Shown here piece after piece: positions 1 to 5,756 of a stretch of 6,713 bases of DNA. The notes under the pieces are model-generated. The model saw only the letters and a program-made list of their open reading frames with translations. It searched no databases and was not told the origin of the DNA. The position numbers and the translations under genes were made by a program. Source of the DNA: Flavobacteriales bacterium UBA6165 (lineage in GTDB: Bacteria; Bacteroidota; Bacteroidia; Flavobacteriales_D; Crocinitomicaceae); assembly GCA_002422285.1 (NCBI GenBank), contig DIUF01000054.1:1-6713 (forward strand), written 5' to 3'. The stretch's first letter is position 1. Each line of letters begins with the position of its first letter.

Positions 1-480
1 ATTCATGTAGGTGATGTGATTATGCGCATCGATGGACGGGAATTAACAACTTCTTCCGAATTGCTTGAGGAAGTAGGTAAGGGGAGTCCCGGGCAAAAAA
101 TGTTGCTCGAAGTTCGAGGAAAAAATGGCAAAACACGCGAAGTGAATGTTGTCCTATTAAACAGTGACGGAGACTTGAACTTAATCGTCAAAAAGAACAG
201 CGAAGAGAAAATGAAAAAACTCGGCGCGAATTTTGCTGAATTGAATGCCAAAGAAAAACAAGAATTAGGCATTTCTTGTGGTATTAAAATTTCACAATTG
301 AATGCTGGAAAATTGAAATCCCTCGGACTGAAAGAAGGAATGGTGATTTCAAAACTAAACAATCGTCCCGTTTGCTCTATTGACGATTTCAAAACCATTT
401 TAGGAGAAGAACAAGACGGATTATTGATGGAACTCGTGATTTCAAGGAATCGCAAAGAGTTCATTGGCTTCGGGTTATGA
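1..480 (+). CDS. Do/HtrA-family periplasmic serine protease, C-terminal part (5' end outside window)
   Basis: The reading frame is open from base 1 and ends in TGA, giving 159 residues. These are the C-terminus of a DegP/DegQ-like protease, which degrades or refolds misfolded envelope proteins. The first ~50 residues are the end of a PDZ domain: HVGDVIMRIDGREL is the usual 'GL..GDVI..idG..v' strand, followed by a helix and the strand MLLEVRGKNGKTREVNV. A charged linker follows (about 53-72). A second PDZ domain follows (about 73-155), with LGANFAELN, GIKISQLNAGKLKSLGLKEGMVI, a LNNRPV strand and a final hydrophobic strand. Two PDZ domains after the protease domain is the Do-family layout. The trypsin-like domain with its His-Asp-Ser triad and the signal peptide must lie upstream, so activity cannot be judged here. 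A GTG at 16 is internal and is not a start. The gene ends about 50 bases before the rpoD promoter, with no clear hairpin terminator between. Confidence 0.88.
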   Translation: MHVGDVIMRIDGRELTTSSELLEEVGKGSPGQKMLLEVRGKNGKTREVNVVLLNSDGDLNLIVKKNSEEKMKKLGANFAELNAKEKQELGISCGIKISQLNAGKLKSLGLKEGMVISKLNNRPVCSIDDFKTILGEEQDGLLMELVISRNRKEFIGFGL

Positions 481-529
481 AATCGTTATCCTAATTGTTG
501 TTAAGAACGCGTTAATGTTAAAAAATAAA

Positions 530-562
530 TTTGTATCAACCGCTTTTTTTGCAGTATCTTTG
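530..562 (+). promoter_or_regulatory. Bacteroidota-type promoter of rpoD
   Basis: A -33 element TTTG (530-533) and a -7 element TATCTTTG (555-562, a full match to TAnnTTTG) are separated by 21 bases, within the usual range for this phylum. Transcription would begin about 568-570, leaving an untranslated leader of about 25 bases before the ATG at 594. An A-rich stretch (520-529) precedes the -33 element. The promoter supports ATG 594 over an upstream in-frame TTG at 531, which would lie inside the -33 element. No start site has been measured; this is a consensus match. Confidence 0.82.
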
Positions 563-593
563 CAGCCTCAAAAAAGCACATTATTACCATAGA

Positions 594-1460
594 ATGAGAC
601 AGCTCAAAATAACAAAATCAATCACCAACCGCGAAAGTCAGTCCTTAGACAAATACCTTCAAGATATTGGTAGAGAAGAACTTATAACTGCCGAACAAGA
701 AGTTGAATTGGCTAGAAAAATCAAAACGGGAGACCAACAGGCACTCGAAAAATTGACAAAAGCGAATTTGCGCTTCGTTGTTTCTGTAGCCAAGCAATAC
801 CAAAATCAAGGTTTGACTTTACCAGATTTAATCAATGAGGGTAATTTAGGTTTGATTAAAGCCGCACAAAAGTTTGATGAAACCCGCGGATTTAAATTCA
901 TTTCCTATGCGGTTTGGTGGATTCGTCAATCGATACTTCAAGCTTTGGCCGAACAAGCACGTATTGTTCGTTTACCATTGAATCAAGTTGGCTCACTAAA
1001 TAAAATCAACAAAGCATTCTCTCGTCTAGAACAAGAATTTGAAAGACCACCTTCTGCTGAGGAATTGGCTGAGGCACTTGAGGTTCCAGAAGATAAAATC
1101 AAAGAGAGTTTGAATGTTGCTGGTCGTCATGTTTCCATGGATGCTCCTTTGTCATCTTCTGATGATGGTGGCACCTTGATGGATGTAATGCCTAACATGG
1201 ATTCACCAAAAGCCGATTCTGAATTGATGGCTGAGTCATTGCAAAGAGAAATTGAGCGTTCTCTTTCAACTTTAACTGATAAAGAGCGTGAAATTATCCG
1301 TTTGTTTTTCGGTATTGGTATGAACCATGGTTTGACTCTTGAGGAAATTGGAGGTAAATTCAATTTGACACGCGAGCGTGTGCGTCAAATCAAGGAGAAA
1401 GCTATTCGCAGACTTCGCCACACTTCAAGAAACAAATTATTGAAATCTTATTTAGGATAA
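594..1460 (+). CDS. rpoD: Primary RNA polymerase sigma factor RpoD/SigA (short Bacteroidota type)
   Basis: This 288-residue protein is the housekeeping sigma-70 factor, which directs RNA polymerase core to most promoters. Region 1.2 covers about 17-49 (SLDKYLQDIGREELIT). Region 2 covers about 50-120 and contains NLRFVVSVAKQY, LINEGNLGLIKAAQKFD and the -10-reading segment FISYAVWWIRQSI. Region 3 covers about 121-200. Region 4 covers about 215-285 and has the helix-turn-helix LTLEEIGGKFNLTRERVRQI followed by KEKAIRRLRHTSR. Region 1.1 and the large non-conserved insert of E. coli RpoD are absent; this is normal for the phylum, whose primary sigma factors are about 286-290 residues. The ATG at 594 was chosen because family members begin MRQLKITK and because a promoter sits just upstream. 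No Shine-Dalgarno sequence precedes it, as is usual here. The gene appears monocistronic: its own promoter in front and a hairpin terminator behind. Confidence 0.97.
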   Translation: MRQLKITKSITNRESQSLDKYLQDIGREELITAEQEVELARKIKTGDQQALEKLTKANLRFVVSVAKQYQNQGLTLPDLINEGNLGLIKAAQKFDETRGFKFISYAVWWIRQSILQALAEQARIVRLPLNQVGSLNKINKAFSRLEQEFERPPSAEELAEALEVPEDKIKESLNVAGRHVSMDAPLSSSDDGGTLMDVMPNMDSPKADSELMAESLQREIERSLSTLTDKEREIIRLFFGIGMNHGLTLEEIGGKFNLTRERVRQIKEKAIRRLRHTSRNKLLKSYLG

Positions 1461-1467
1461 AAAGCTT

Positions 1468-1492
1468 GGGCACTTTTATGGTGCCCTTTTTT
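1468..1492 (+). terminator. Rho-independent terminator after rpoD
   Basis: The stem GGGCAC (1468-1473) pairs perfectly with GTGCCC (1481-1486) around a 7-base loop (TTTTATG), and a run of six T follows (1487-1492). It begins 8 bases after the rpoD stop. It should separate rpoD from gap, so gap needs its own promoter or read-through. Confidence 0.85.
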
Positions 1493-1528
1493 ATAATTCC
1501 TTTTTTTAAATCTTAAAACGCGAAAAAA

Positions 1529-2974
1529 ATGGCTTTAGAATTGGGCTACGAAACAGAATTACAGGAGCATGTAAAAAGAGAAAGAGCTGCTGTGAAATTG
1601 TCAAGCAAAACAGGACAGTTGTTGTATGACAAAGGTGTTGAATTGGTGTTGTTTAGAAATCATTTGATTGACACTACAATATCAGAGATTTTGGACCTTC
1701 ATGACTATGCAAAAAAAGTGGTTCACAAACCTATAGATGTGTATACTACTGCGGACCTAGCAGAGGCATTACTTCAAATGGATTTGGCGCCTTCGAAGTT
1801 GGATATCGGTAAATTGGCCAGTGAGTGGTTGGAAAATCCATCAGGCTCAAAACTTGACTTTCTTCGTGGAAAGTTAGGTGGCTACACCAGTGGTGGAGGA
1901 AATAATATTGAACCGCGAGATGTGGTCTTGTATGGTTTTGGTCGAATTGGACGATTGGCAGCTCGAGAATTGATAAAGCAAGCGGGTAAAGGACAACAGT
2001 TACGGCTTAGAGCCATTGTTACACGGTCTTCATCTGAAAATGATTTAATTAAACGTGCTGCTTTGTTGAAAAACGATTCAGTGCATGGTGCTTTTAAAGG
2101 TACAGTTTCCGTTGATGCTGAGCGCCAAGCCTTGATTATCAATGGTCAAATTGTAAAAATGATTGCGGCTTCTAATCCTGAAGACATCGATTACACAGAA
2201 TATGGCATCAACAATGCTTTGATTATTGATAATACGGGGGTTCTTACAACACGTGAGGCGCTTTCACGTCATCTGAAAGCCAAGGGGGCAAGCAAAGTTA
2301 TTCTTACAGCTCCTGGAAAGGAAATTCCTAATATCGTTTATGGTATAAATCACAAAGATTTAGATTTAGAAAATGAGGATATCTATTCTGCTGCTTCATG
2401 TACCACTAATGCCATTACGCCAGTATTGAAAGTGATTAATGACAATTTTGGTGTAGAAAAAGGACATATTGAAACAGTTCATGCTTATACCAATGACCAA
2501 AATTTGTTGGACAACATGCATAAAAAACCGCGTCGTGGTCGCTCTGCTGCCATTAATATGGTGATTACCTCTACAGGTGCTGGAAAAGCTGTAACCAAAG
2601 TAATTCCTGAGTTCCAAGATAAATTAACAGCGAATGCTGTGCGTGTACCAACACCCAATGGTTCCTTAGCAATTTTGAGCCTGACATTAGATAAGCAAGT
2701 TACTTTAGATGAAATTAATGCATCTATAAAGGATGCCGCTCTGAATGGTGATTTGGTGAATCAGATTTTCTATTCCGTTGATGAAGAATTGGTTTCCACT
2801 GATATCATTGGTAATTCTTGTTGCTCGGTTTATGACGCTCCTGCTACAATTGTTTCAAAAGACGGAAAAAATGTGGTGCTATACACTTGGTATGACAACG
2901 AATTTGGATACACCAAACAAGTGATTCGCCTCGCCAAATATGTGGCTAAAGTTCAGCGTTTGATTTATTATTAA
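1529..2974 (+). CDS. gap: Glyceraldehyde-3-phosphate dehydrogenase, long form with N-terminal extension
   Basis: The enzyme interconverts glyceraldehyde 3-phosphate and 1,3-bisphosphoglycerate with NAD(P) in the cytoplasm (glycolysis/gluconeogenesis). The product has 481 residues against about 335 for classical GAPDH. The first ~128 residues are an extra, mostly helical extension, ending in a Gly/Ser/Asn-rich linker (about 117-126). The Rossmann fold then starts with YGFGRIGR (135-142). The catalytic cysteine is Cys291 in ASCTTN, and the catalytic histidine is His318 in TVHAYTNDQN. Phosphate-site residues lie in STGAGKAV (348-355) and the C-terminal signature is WYDNEFGY (454-461). All core motifs are intact, so the enzyme should be active. 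After the second Rossmann strand, AIVTRSSS (162-169) stands where NAD-specific enzymes have an Asp (AIND in E. coli GapA), which suggests NADP use. Long GAPDHs of this kind are known in Bacteroidota and some gammaproteobacteria. The start is ATG after an A-rich stretch; I see no convincing TAnnTTTG box in the 68-base upstream gap. Confidence 0.94.
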   Translation: MALELGYETELQEHVKRERAAVKLSSKTGQLLYDKGVELVLFRNHLIDTTISEILDLHDYAKKVVHKPIDVYTTADLAEALLQMDLAPSKLDIGKLASEWLENPSGSKLDFLRGKLGGYTSGGGNNIEPRDVVLYGFGRIGRLAARELIKQAGKGQQLRLRAIVTRSSSENDLIKRAALLKNDSVHGAFKGTVSVDAERQALIINGQIVKMIAASNPEDIDYTEYGINNALIIDNTGVLTTREALSRHLKAKGASKVILTAPGKEIPNIVYGINHKDLDLENEDIYSAASCTTNAITPVLKVINDNFGVEKGHIETVHAYTNDQNLLDNMHKKPRRGRSAAINMVITSTGAGKAVTKVIPEFQDKLTANAVRVPTPNGSLAILSLTLDKQVTLDEINASIKDAALNGDLVNQIFYSVDEELVSTDIIGNSCCSVYDAPATIVSKDGKNVVLYTWYDNEFGYTKQVIRLAKYVAKVQRLIYY

Positions 2975-2996
2975 TCGTTCTTGAAAATTTAAATTG

Positions 2997-3030
2997 AATG
3001 AGGGTTTTTGTTTGAAATCCTCATTTTTTT
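2997..3030 (+). terminator. Rho-independent terminator after gap, between convergent genes
   Basis: AATGAGG (2997-3003) pairs with CCTCATT (3019-3025). The stem can extend inward by a G-U pair and three T-A pairs, leaving a 7-base loop (3008-3014). A run of seven T (3024-3030) follows on the plus strand. The same hairpin lies just past the coaE stop on the minus strand, but the following T tract there is poor (CAATTTAAATTT), so termination in that direction is less certain. Confidence 0.78.
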
Positions 3031-3038
3031 GTTCTAGT

Positions 3039-3650
3039 TCAATAAAATTTATCCTTGAGATGTGTAATGATTTCCTTTATTTGGGGTTCTAAATCATCAC
3101 TGTCTGAATTATGAATGACGTAATCTGCAAGGGGAATCTTTTTATCGTCTTCCCATTGGTTATTCATTCTACTGATGACTTGATCTTGGCTAGTATTATC
3201 GCGGGTCATTATTCTTGAAATACGAATATTTTTGGGAGCAATCACGAGAATATTCACATCAAAATTTCTAAATGCTCCAGTTTCGAATAAGATTGCAGCC
3301 TCATTAAAGATGAGTTTTTTTTCGCAATTCAGTTCGGTGAATCTATTGAATGCCTCACGAACAGCAGGATGAACAATATCATTGAGTTGTGAAAGTAGTT
3401 TGCGATTTTGAAATACTTTTTCAGCGAGAAATGGTCGGTTGAGGTCATTGTTTATGTAGGCCTCAGGTCCAAAAATAGCTTTCACTTGTTTTATCATTTT
3501 GGGGTCATGCACCATCAGTTTTTTGCCTTCTTGATCAGAATAAAAAACGGGGTAGCCCAATTGCTCGATTACTTTGCAAACCGTACTTTTCCCAGAACCG
3601 ATACCTCCTGCGACGCCAATTTGAATACAACCTGACTGATTAGAGTTCAT
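3039..3650 (-). CDS. coaE: Dephospho-CoA kinase
   Basis: CoaE phosphorylates the 3'-hydroxyl of the ribose of dephospho-CoA with ATP, the last step of coenzyme A synthesis, in the cytoplasm. The 203-residue product has the normal length of about 200. Visible motifs are the Walker A loop GGIGSGKST (15-23), the substrate-binding Asp39 in YSDQEGKKL, HPAVR (94-98), EAAILFETG (117-125, the usual 'PLLFE' strand), the lid arginines around 148-150, RMNNQW (161-166), and the closing ADYVIHNSD (175-183). The frame stays open upstream to an in-frame ATG at 3704, but the 18 extra residues are not family-like and would lie deep inside the preceding gene. The ATG at 3650 puts the P-loop at its usual distance from the N-terminus. 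That start lies inside the end of the siaC-family gene (11-base overlap), so translation is probably coupled and both are likely read from the promoter at about 4050. Confidence 0.95.
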   Translation of the reverse strand: MNSNQSGCIQIGVAGGIGSGKSTVCKVIEQLGYPVFYSDQEGKKLMVHDPKMIKQVKAIFGPEAYINNDLNRPFLAEKVFQNRKLLSQLNDIVHPAVREAFNRFTELNCEKKLIFNEAAILFETGAFRNFDVNILVIAPKNIRISRIMTRDNTSQDQVISRMNNQWEDDKKIPLADYVIHNSDSDDLEPQIKEIITHLKDKFY

Positions 3651-4026
3651 CAGCCAATTCAACCAAACGGAAGGGAATATTGAGTAGGTGTTCGAAGTCT
3701 TCACCTGTTGCTTTCATTTCCTTATCCTCGAAAGAATAGTACCAATTGATATAAACATCAGATTTAATTCGATGGATGGTTTCTAGTTTTTTGAAAACCT
3801 CCAGAAGGCTTTTCGAGCTCACTTCACCAAAATAATCAAGTTGTACATGAGCAATTGTCACAGGGGCTGGATTTTCAATGTATTTATCCAAAGCATCAAT
3901 AAGGATTTTGTAGAAATCTGGGTTATCTTTTATGATAGAGCGTCCTGCAAGTGTGATGTCACCTGTATCGTAATCCAAGATTATTTCAGGTGTTTTTTCA
4001 GTGGCGTATATATGAAGTCGATTCAT
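3640..4026 (-). CDS. siaC: SiaC-family regulatory phosphoprotein (DUF1987)
   Basis: This is a 128-residue soluble protein with no signal peptide or membrane segment. Family features are the N-terminal IYATEKTPEIILD (6-18), GRSIIKDNPDFYK (28-40), a helix ending in NPAP (52-55), LDYFGEVSSKSLLEVFKKLE (63-82), INWYYSFEDKEMKATGED (93-110) and IPFRLVEL (117-124). In Pseudomonas aeruginosa, SiaC is a switch protein phosphorylated on a Thr by the kinase SiaB and dephosphorylated by the phosphatase SiaA; the unphosphorylated form activates the diguanylate cyclase SiaD. Ser70/Ser71, just before Lys72, lie in the matching loop and are the likely phosphosite here (inferred). None of SiaA, SiaB or SiaD is encoded in the window. 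The partner in this organism is therefore unknown, and a c-di-GMP role cannot be assumed. The gene overlaps coaE by 11 bases and is the first gene of that minus-strand unit. Family assignment is firm; the symbol is by family, not proven function. Confidence 0.88.
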   Translation of the reverse strand: MNRLHIYATEKTPEIILDYDTGDITLAGRSIIKDNPDFYKILIDALDKYIENPAPVTIAHVQLDYFGEVSSKSLLEVFKKLETIHRIKSDVYINWYYSFEDKEMKATGEDFEHLLNIPFRLVELADEL

Positions 4027-4049
4027 GGCAATCTATAACATTTATTATA

Positions 4050-4057
4050 CAAAAATA
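4050..4057 (-). promoter_or_regulatory. Putative -7 box of the siaC-coaE promoter
   Basis: Read on the minus strand, 4057-4050 is TATTTTTG, a full match to TAnnTTTG, 23 bases before the siaC start codon. Transcription would start about 4043. A matching -33 element is weak: TTTC (4078-4075) at a 17-base spacing, or TTTG (4088-4085) at 27 bases, which is too far. The overlapping TATAAT at 4046-4041 would suit other bacterial sigma factors but is not the expected element here. Confidence 0.5.
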
Positions 4058-4099
4058 GAAAAATAATCCCTATTGAAATTCATACAAACAATACTTTAT

Positions 4100-4127
4100 T
4101 AAATCTATAAGAAAACTTATTGATTTA
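4100..4127. repeat. AT-rich inverted repeat in the divergent siaC/panB spacer
   Basis: Arms TAAATCTATAAG (4100-4111) and CTTATTGATTTA (4116-4127) are reverse complements except for one central mismatch (T/T), with a 4-base AAAA spacer. No T run follows on either strand, so it does not look like a terminator. It lies about 43 bases upstream of the siaC -7 box and about 100 bases upstream of the panB -7 box. It could be an operator for a dimeric regulator, or a chance palindrome in AT-rich DNA. The rest of the 223-base spacer holds the two -7 boxes and no convincing gene. Confidence 0.45.
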
Positions 4128-4226
4128 GAATTGTTCGGCTAATTTCGAATTTAGTTTTAAATAATATTCGGTCCACATGAAAGTAAAAGATAGTTTAGAA
4201 ATCATAAGCAGTAGGTATTAATAAAT

Positions 4227-4234
4227 TATCTTTG
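4227..4234 (+). promoter_or_regulatory. Putative -7 box of the panB operon promoter
   Basis: TATCTTTG fully matches TAnnTTTG and is identical to the rpoD -7 box. It ends 15 bases before the panB ATG, which would leave a leader of only about 5-10 bases. No TTG/TTTG lies at the expected distance upstream (about 4199-4208), so the -33 element is missing or degenerate. An in-frame TTG at 4232 lies inside this box, which argues against that codon being the panB start. Confidence 0.55.
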
Positions 4235-4249
4235 TTTAAAATATTGCTC

Positions 4250-5068
4250 ATGTCCACACATTTTAAACAGGAGAAAAGAGTTACCACCCACGTTTTGTCA
4301 GAAATGAAAGCTCGTGGAGAAAAAATTTCTATGCTTACATCTTATGATTTTTCGATGGCAAAAATTGTCGATGAAGCTGGGATTGATGTAATTTTAGTAG
4401 GAGATTCTGCATCCAATGTTATGGCGGGGCATGAAACAACGCTCCCCATCACTTTGGATCAAATGATTTATCATGCGTCTTCTGTAATTCGGGCAGTGAA
4501 ACGTGCACTTGTAGTAGTAGATATGCCTTTTGGCTCCTACCAAGGGAATTCAAAGGAGGCCTTATCAAATGCTATTCGAATCATGAAAGAATCAGGTGGA
4601 CATGCGGTAAAATTGGAAGGAGGAAGAGAGGTTAAGGAATCTATTGAGCGCATTATTTCTGCCGGAATTCCAGTTATGGGTCACTTGGGACTCACACCTC
4701 AGTCTATTTATAAATTCGGCACCTACACCGTTCGCGCCAAAGAGGAAGAAGAAGCACAACGCTTGATTGAAGATGCCAAAACACTAGAAAATGCTGGGTG
4801 TTTCGCCATCGTTTTAGAGAAAATTCCAGCGAAATTGGCCAAACAAGTTGCAGAAAGCGTTACCATTCCAATCATCGGTATCGGCGCAGGAAATGGCGTT
4901 GATGGACAGGTTTTGGTTATCCATGATATGTTGGGCATCAACAATGAGTTTAATCCAAGATTTTTGAGAAAATACGCTAATTTATACGACGTGATGATTC
5001 AAGCCTTTGATAGTTACAACATAGACGTGAAAAGTGGCGATTTCCCAAACGAAAAAGAGCAATATTGA
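4250..5068 (+). CDS. panB: 3-methyl-2-oxobutanoate hydroxymethyltransferase (ketopantoate hydroxymethyltransferase)
   Basis: PanB transfers a hydroxymethyl group from 5,10-methylenetetrahydrofolate to 2-oxoisovalerate to make ketopantoate, the first committed step to pantothenate and so to CoA. The 272-residue product has the usual length and is a cytoplasmic TIM barrel. By comparison with E. coli PanB, the Mg-binding residues are Asp52 (VGDSASNVMAGH), Asp91 (VVDMPFGSY) and Glu123 (VKLEGG). The catalytic Glu is Glu190 (IVLEKIP). The signatures MGHLGLTPQS (143-152) and IPIIGIGAGNGVDGQ (206-220) are intact. ATG 4250 is preferred over an upstream TTG at 4232 because it gives a family-like N-terminus and because the TTG falls in the promoter box. 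The stop codon overlaps the start of the pseudouridine synthase gene. panC and panD are not adjacent in this window. Confidence 0.96.
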   Translation: MSTHFKQEKRVTTHVLSEMKARGEKISMLTSYDFSMAKIVDEAGIDVILVGDSASNVMAGHETTLPITLDQMIYHASSVIRAVKRALVVVDMPFGSYQGNSKEALSNAIRIMKESGGHAVKLEGGREVKESIERIISAGIPVMGHLGLTPQSIYKFGTYTVRAKEEEEAQRLIEDAKTLENAGCFAIVLEKIPAKLAKQVAESVTIPIIGIGAGNGVDGQVLVIHDMLGINNEFNPRFLRKYANLYDVMIQAFDSYNIDVKSGDFPNEKEQY

Positions 5069-5754
5069 TGGTAGAAATTCTTTACGAGGACAACCACATC
5101 ATTATCATCAACAAGCGCGCTGGAGATATTACCCAAGGCGATAAAACCGGCGACGACCCTGTGGGTGAAGAGGTGAAAACCTATATCAAAAAGAAATACA
5201 ACAAGCCTGGAAATGTGTTTTTGGGCGTGGCGCATCGACTTGATCGTCCTGTTTCAGGCATATTGGTGTTTGCCCGAACATCCAAGGCTTTGGAAAGATT
5301 GAGCGCCATGTTTCGCGAAAAAGAACTTCAAAAAACTTATTGGGCAATCGTTGAGCGCACACCTGAAGTAGTACAAGGGACACTTACGAATTACATCGCC
5401 AAAAACCAAGAAAAAAACAAATCGCGCGTGGTCGATGCCAAACATAAAGACGGTAAATTGGCTAGTTTGAGTTACCGCACTTTGGCTAAATCCGATAAAT
5501 ATACCTTGTTGGAAGTGGATTTACACACAGGTCGCCACCATCAAATACGCGTTCAGTTGTCAAATATGGGTTGTATTATCAAAGGAGATTTGAAATATGG
5601 GGCTAAACGCAGCAACAACGATGGTTCGATTTCCTTGCATTCCCGTAAAATAAAATTTCAACATCCTGTATCAAAAGAACTTATTGAGGTTACAGCTCCA
5701 TGCCCTAAAAATGATGCGCTTTGGGCATTTTTTGAATCACAAATGGAAAAATAA
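5068..5754 (+). CDS. RluA-family RNA pseudouridine synthase
   Basis: The enzyme isomerises specific uridines in rRNA or tRNA to pseudouridine. The 228-residue product contains the RluA-type catalytic motif HRLDRPVSG (56-64), with the catalytic Asp59. It also has the conserved Tyr91 in KTYWAIV and the late motif HTGRHHQIRVQL (153-164). It has no N-terminal S4 RNA-binding domain, so it is of the compact kind (E. coli RluA, about 219 residues, or TruC) rather than RluD/RluC. The exact target uridine cannot be read from sequence. Lys, Asn and Asp are frequent in the 110-130 loop. The ATG at 5068 shares its A with the panB TGA (TGATG), which implies re-initiation or coupled translation; a TTG one codon earlier is a less likely start. 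The next gene begins 2 bases after its stop, so it is the middle gene of a three-gene unit. Confidence 0.93.
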   Translation: MVEILYEDNHIIIINKRAGDITQGDKTGDDPVGEEVKTYIKKKYNKPGNVFLGVAHRLDRPVSGILVFARTSKALERLSAMFREKELQKTYWAIVERTPEVVQGTLTNYIAKNQEKNKSRVVDAKHKDGKLASLSYRTLAKSDKYTLLEVDLHTGRHHQIRVQLSNMGCIIKGDLKYGAKRSNNDGSISLHSRKIKFQHPVSKELIEVTAPCPKNDALWAFFESQMEK

Positions 5755-5756
5755 CC

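Noticed and set aside
506..513. AACGCGTT palindrome upstream of the rpoD promoter
   Set aside because: It is only 8 bases, the flanks do not pair further, and there is no T run; too short to call an operator or terminator.
531..593. TTG-initiated 21-residue N-terminal extension of RpoD
   Set aside because: It lies over the promoter and predicted start of transcription, and family members begin at MRQLKITK (ATG 594).
1127..1363. Minus-strand open frame of 78 codons
   Set aside because: It is antisense to rpoD regions 3-4; no start signal and no family-like sequence.
3651..3704. 18-residue N-terminal extension of CoaE from an upstream ATG
   Set aside because: It would lie entirely inside the siaC-family gene and puts the P-loop too far from the N-terminus; ATG 3650 gives the usual length.
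4041..4046. TATAAT-like hexamer on the minus strand before siaC
   Set aside because: Bacteroidota primary sigma factors read TAnnTTTG, which is present at 4057-4050; the hexamer is probably chance in AT-rich DNA.
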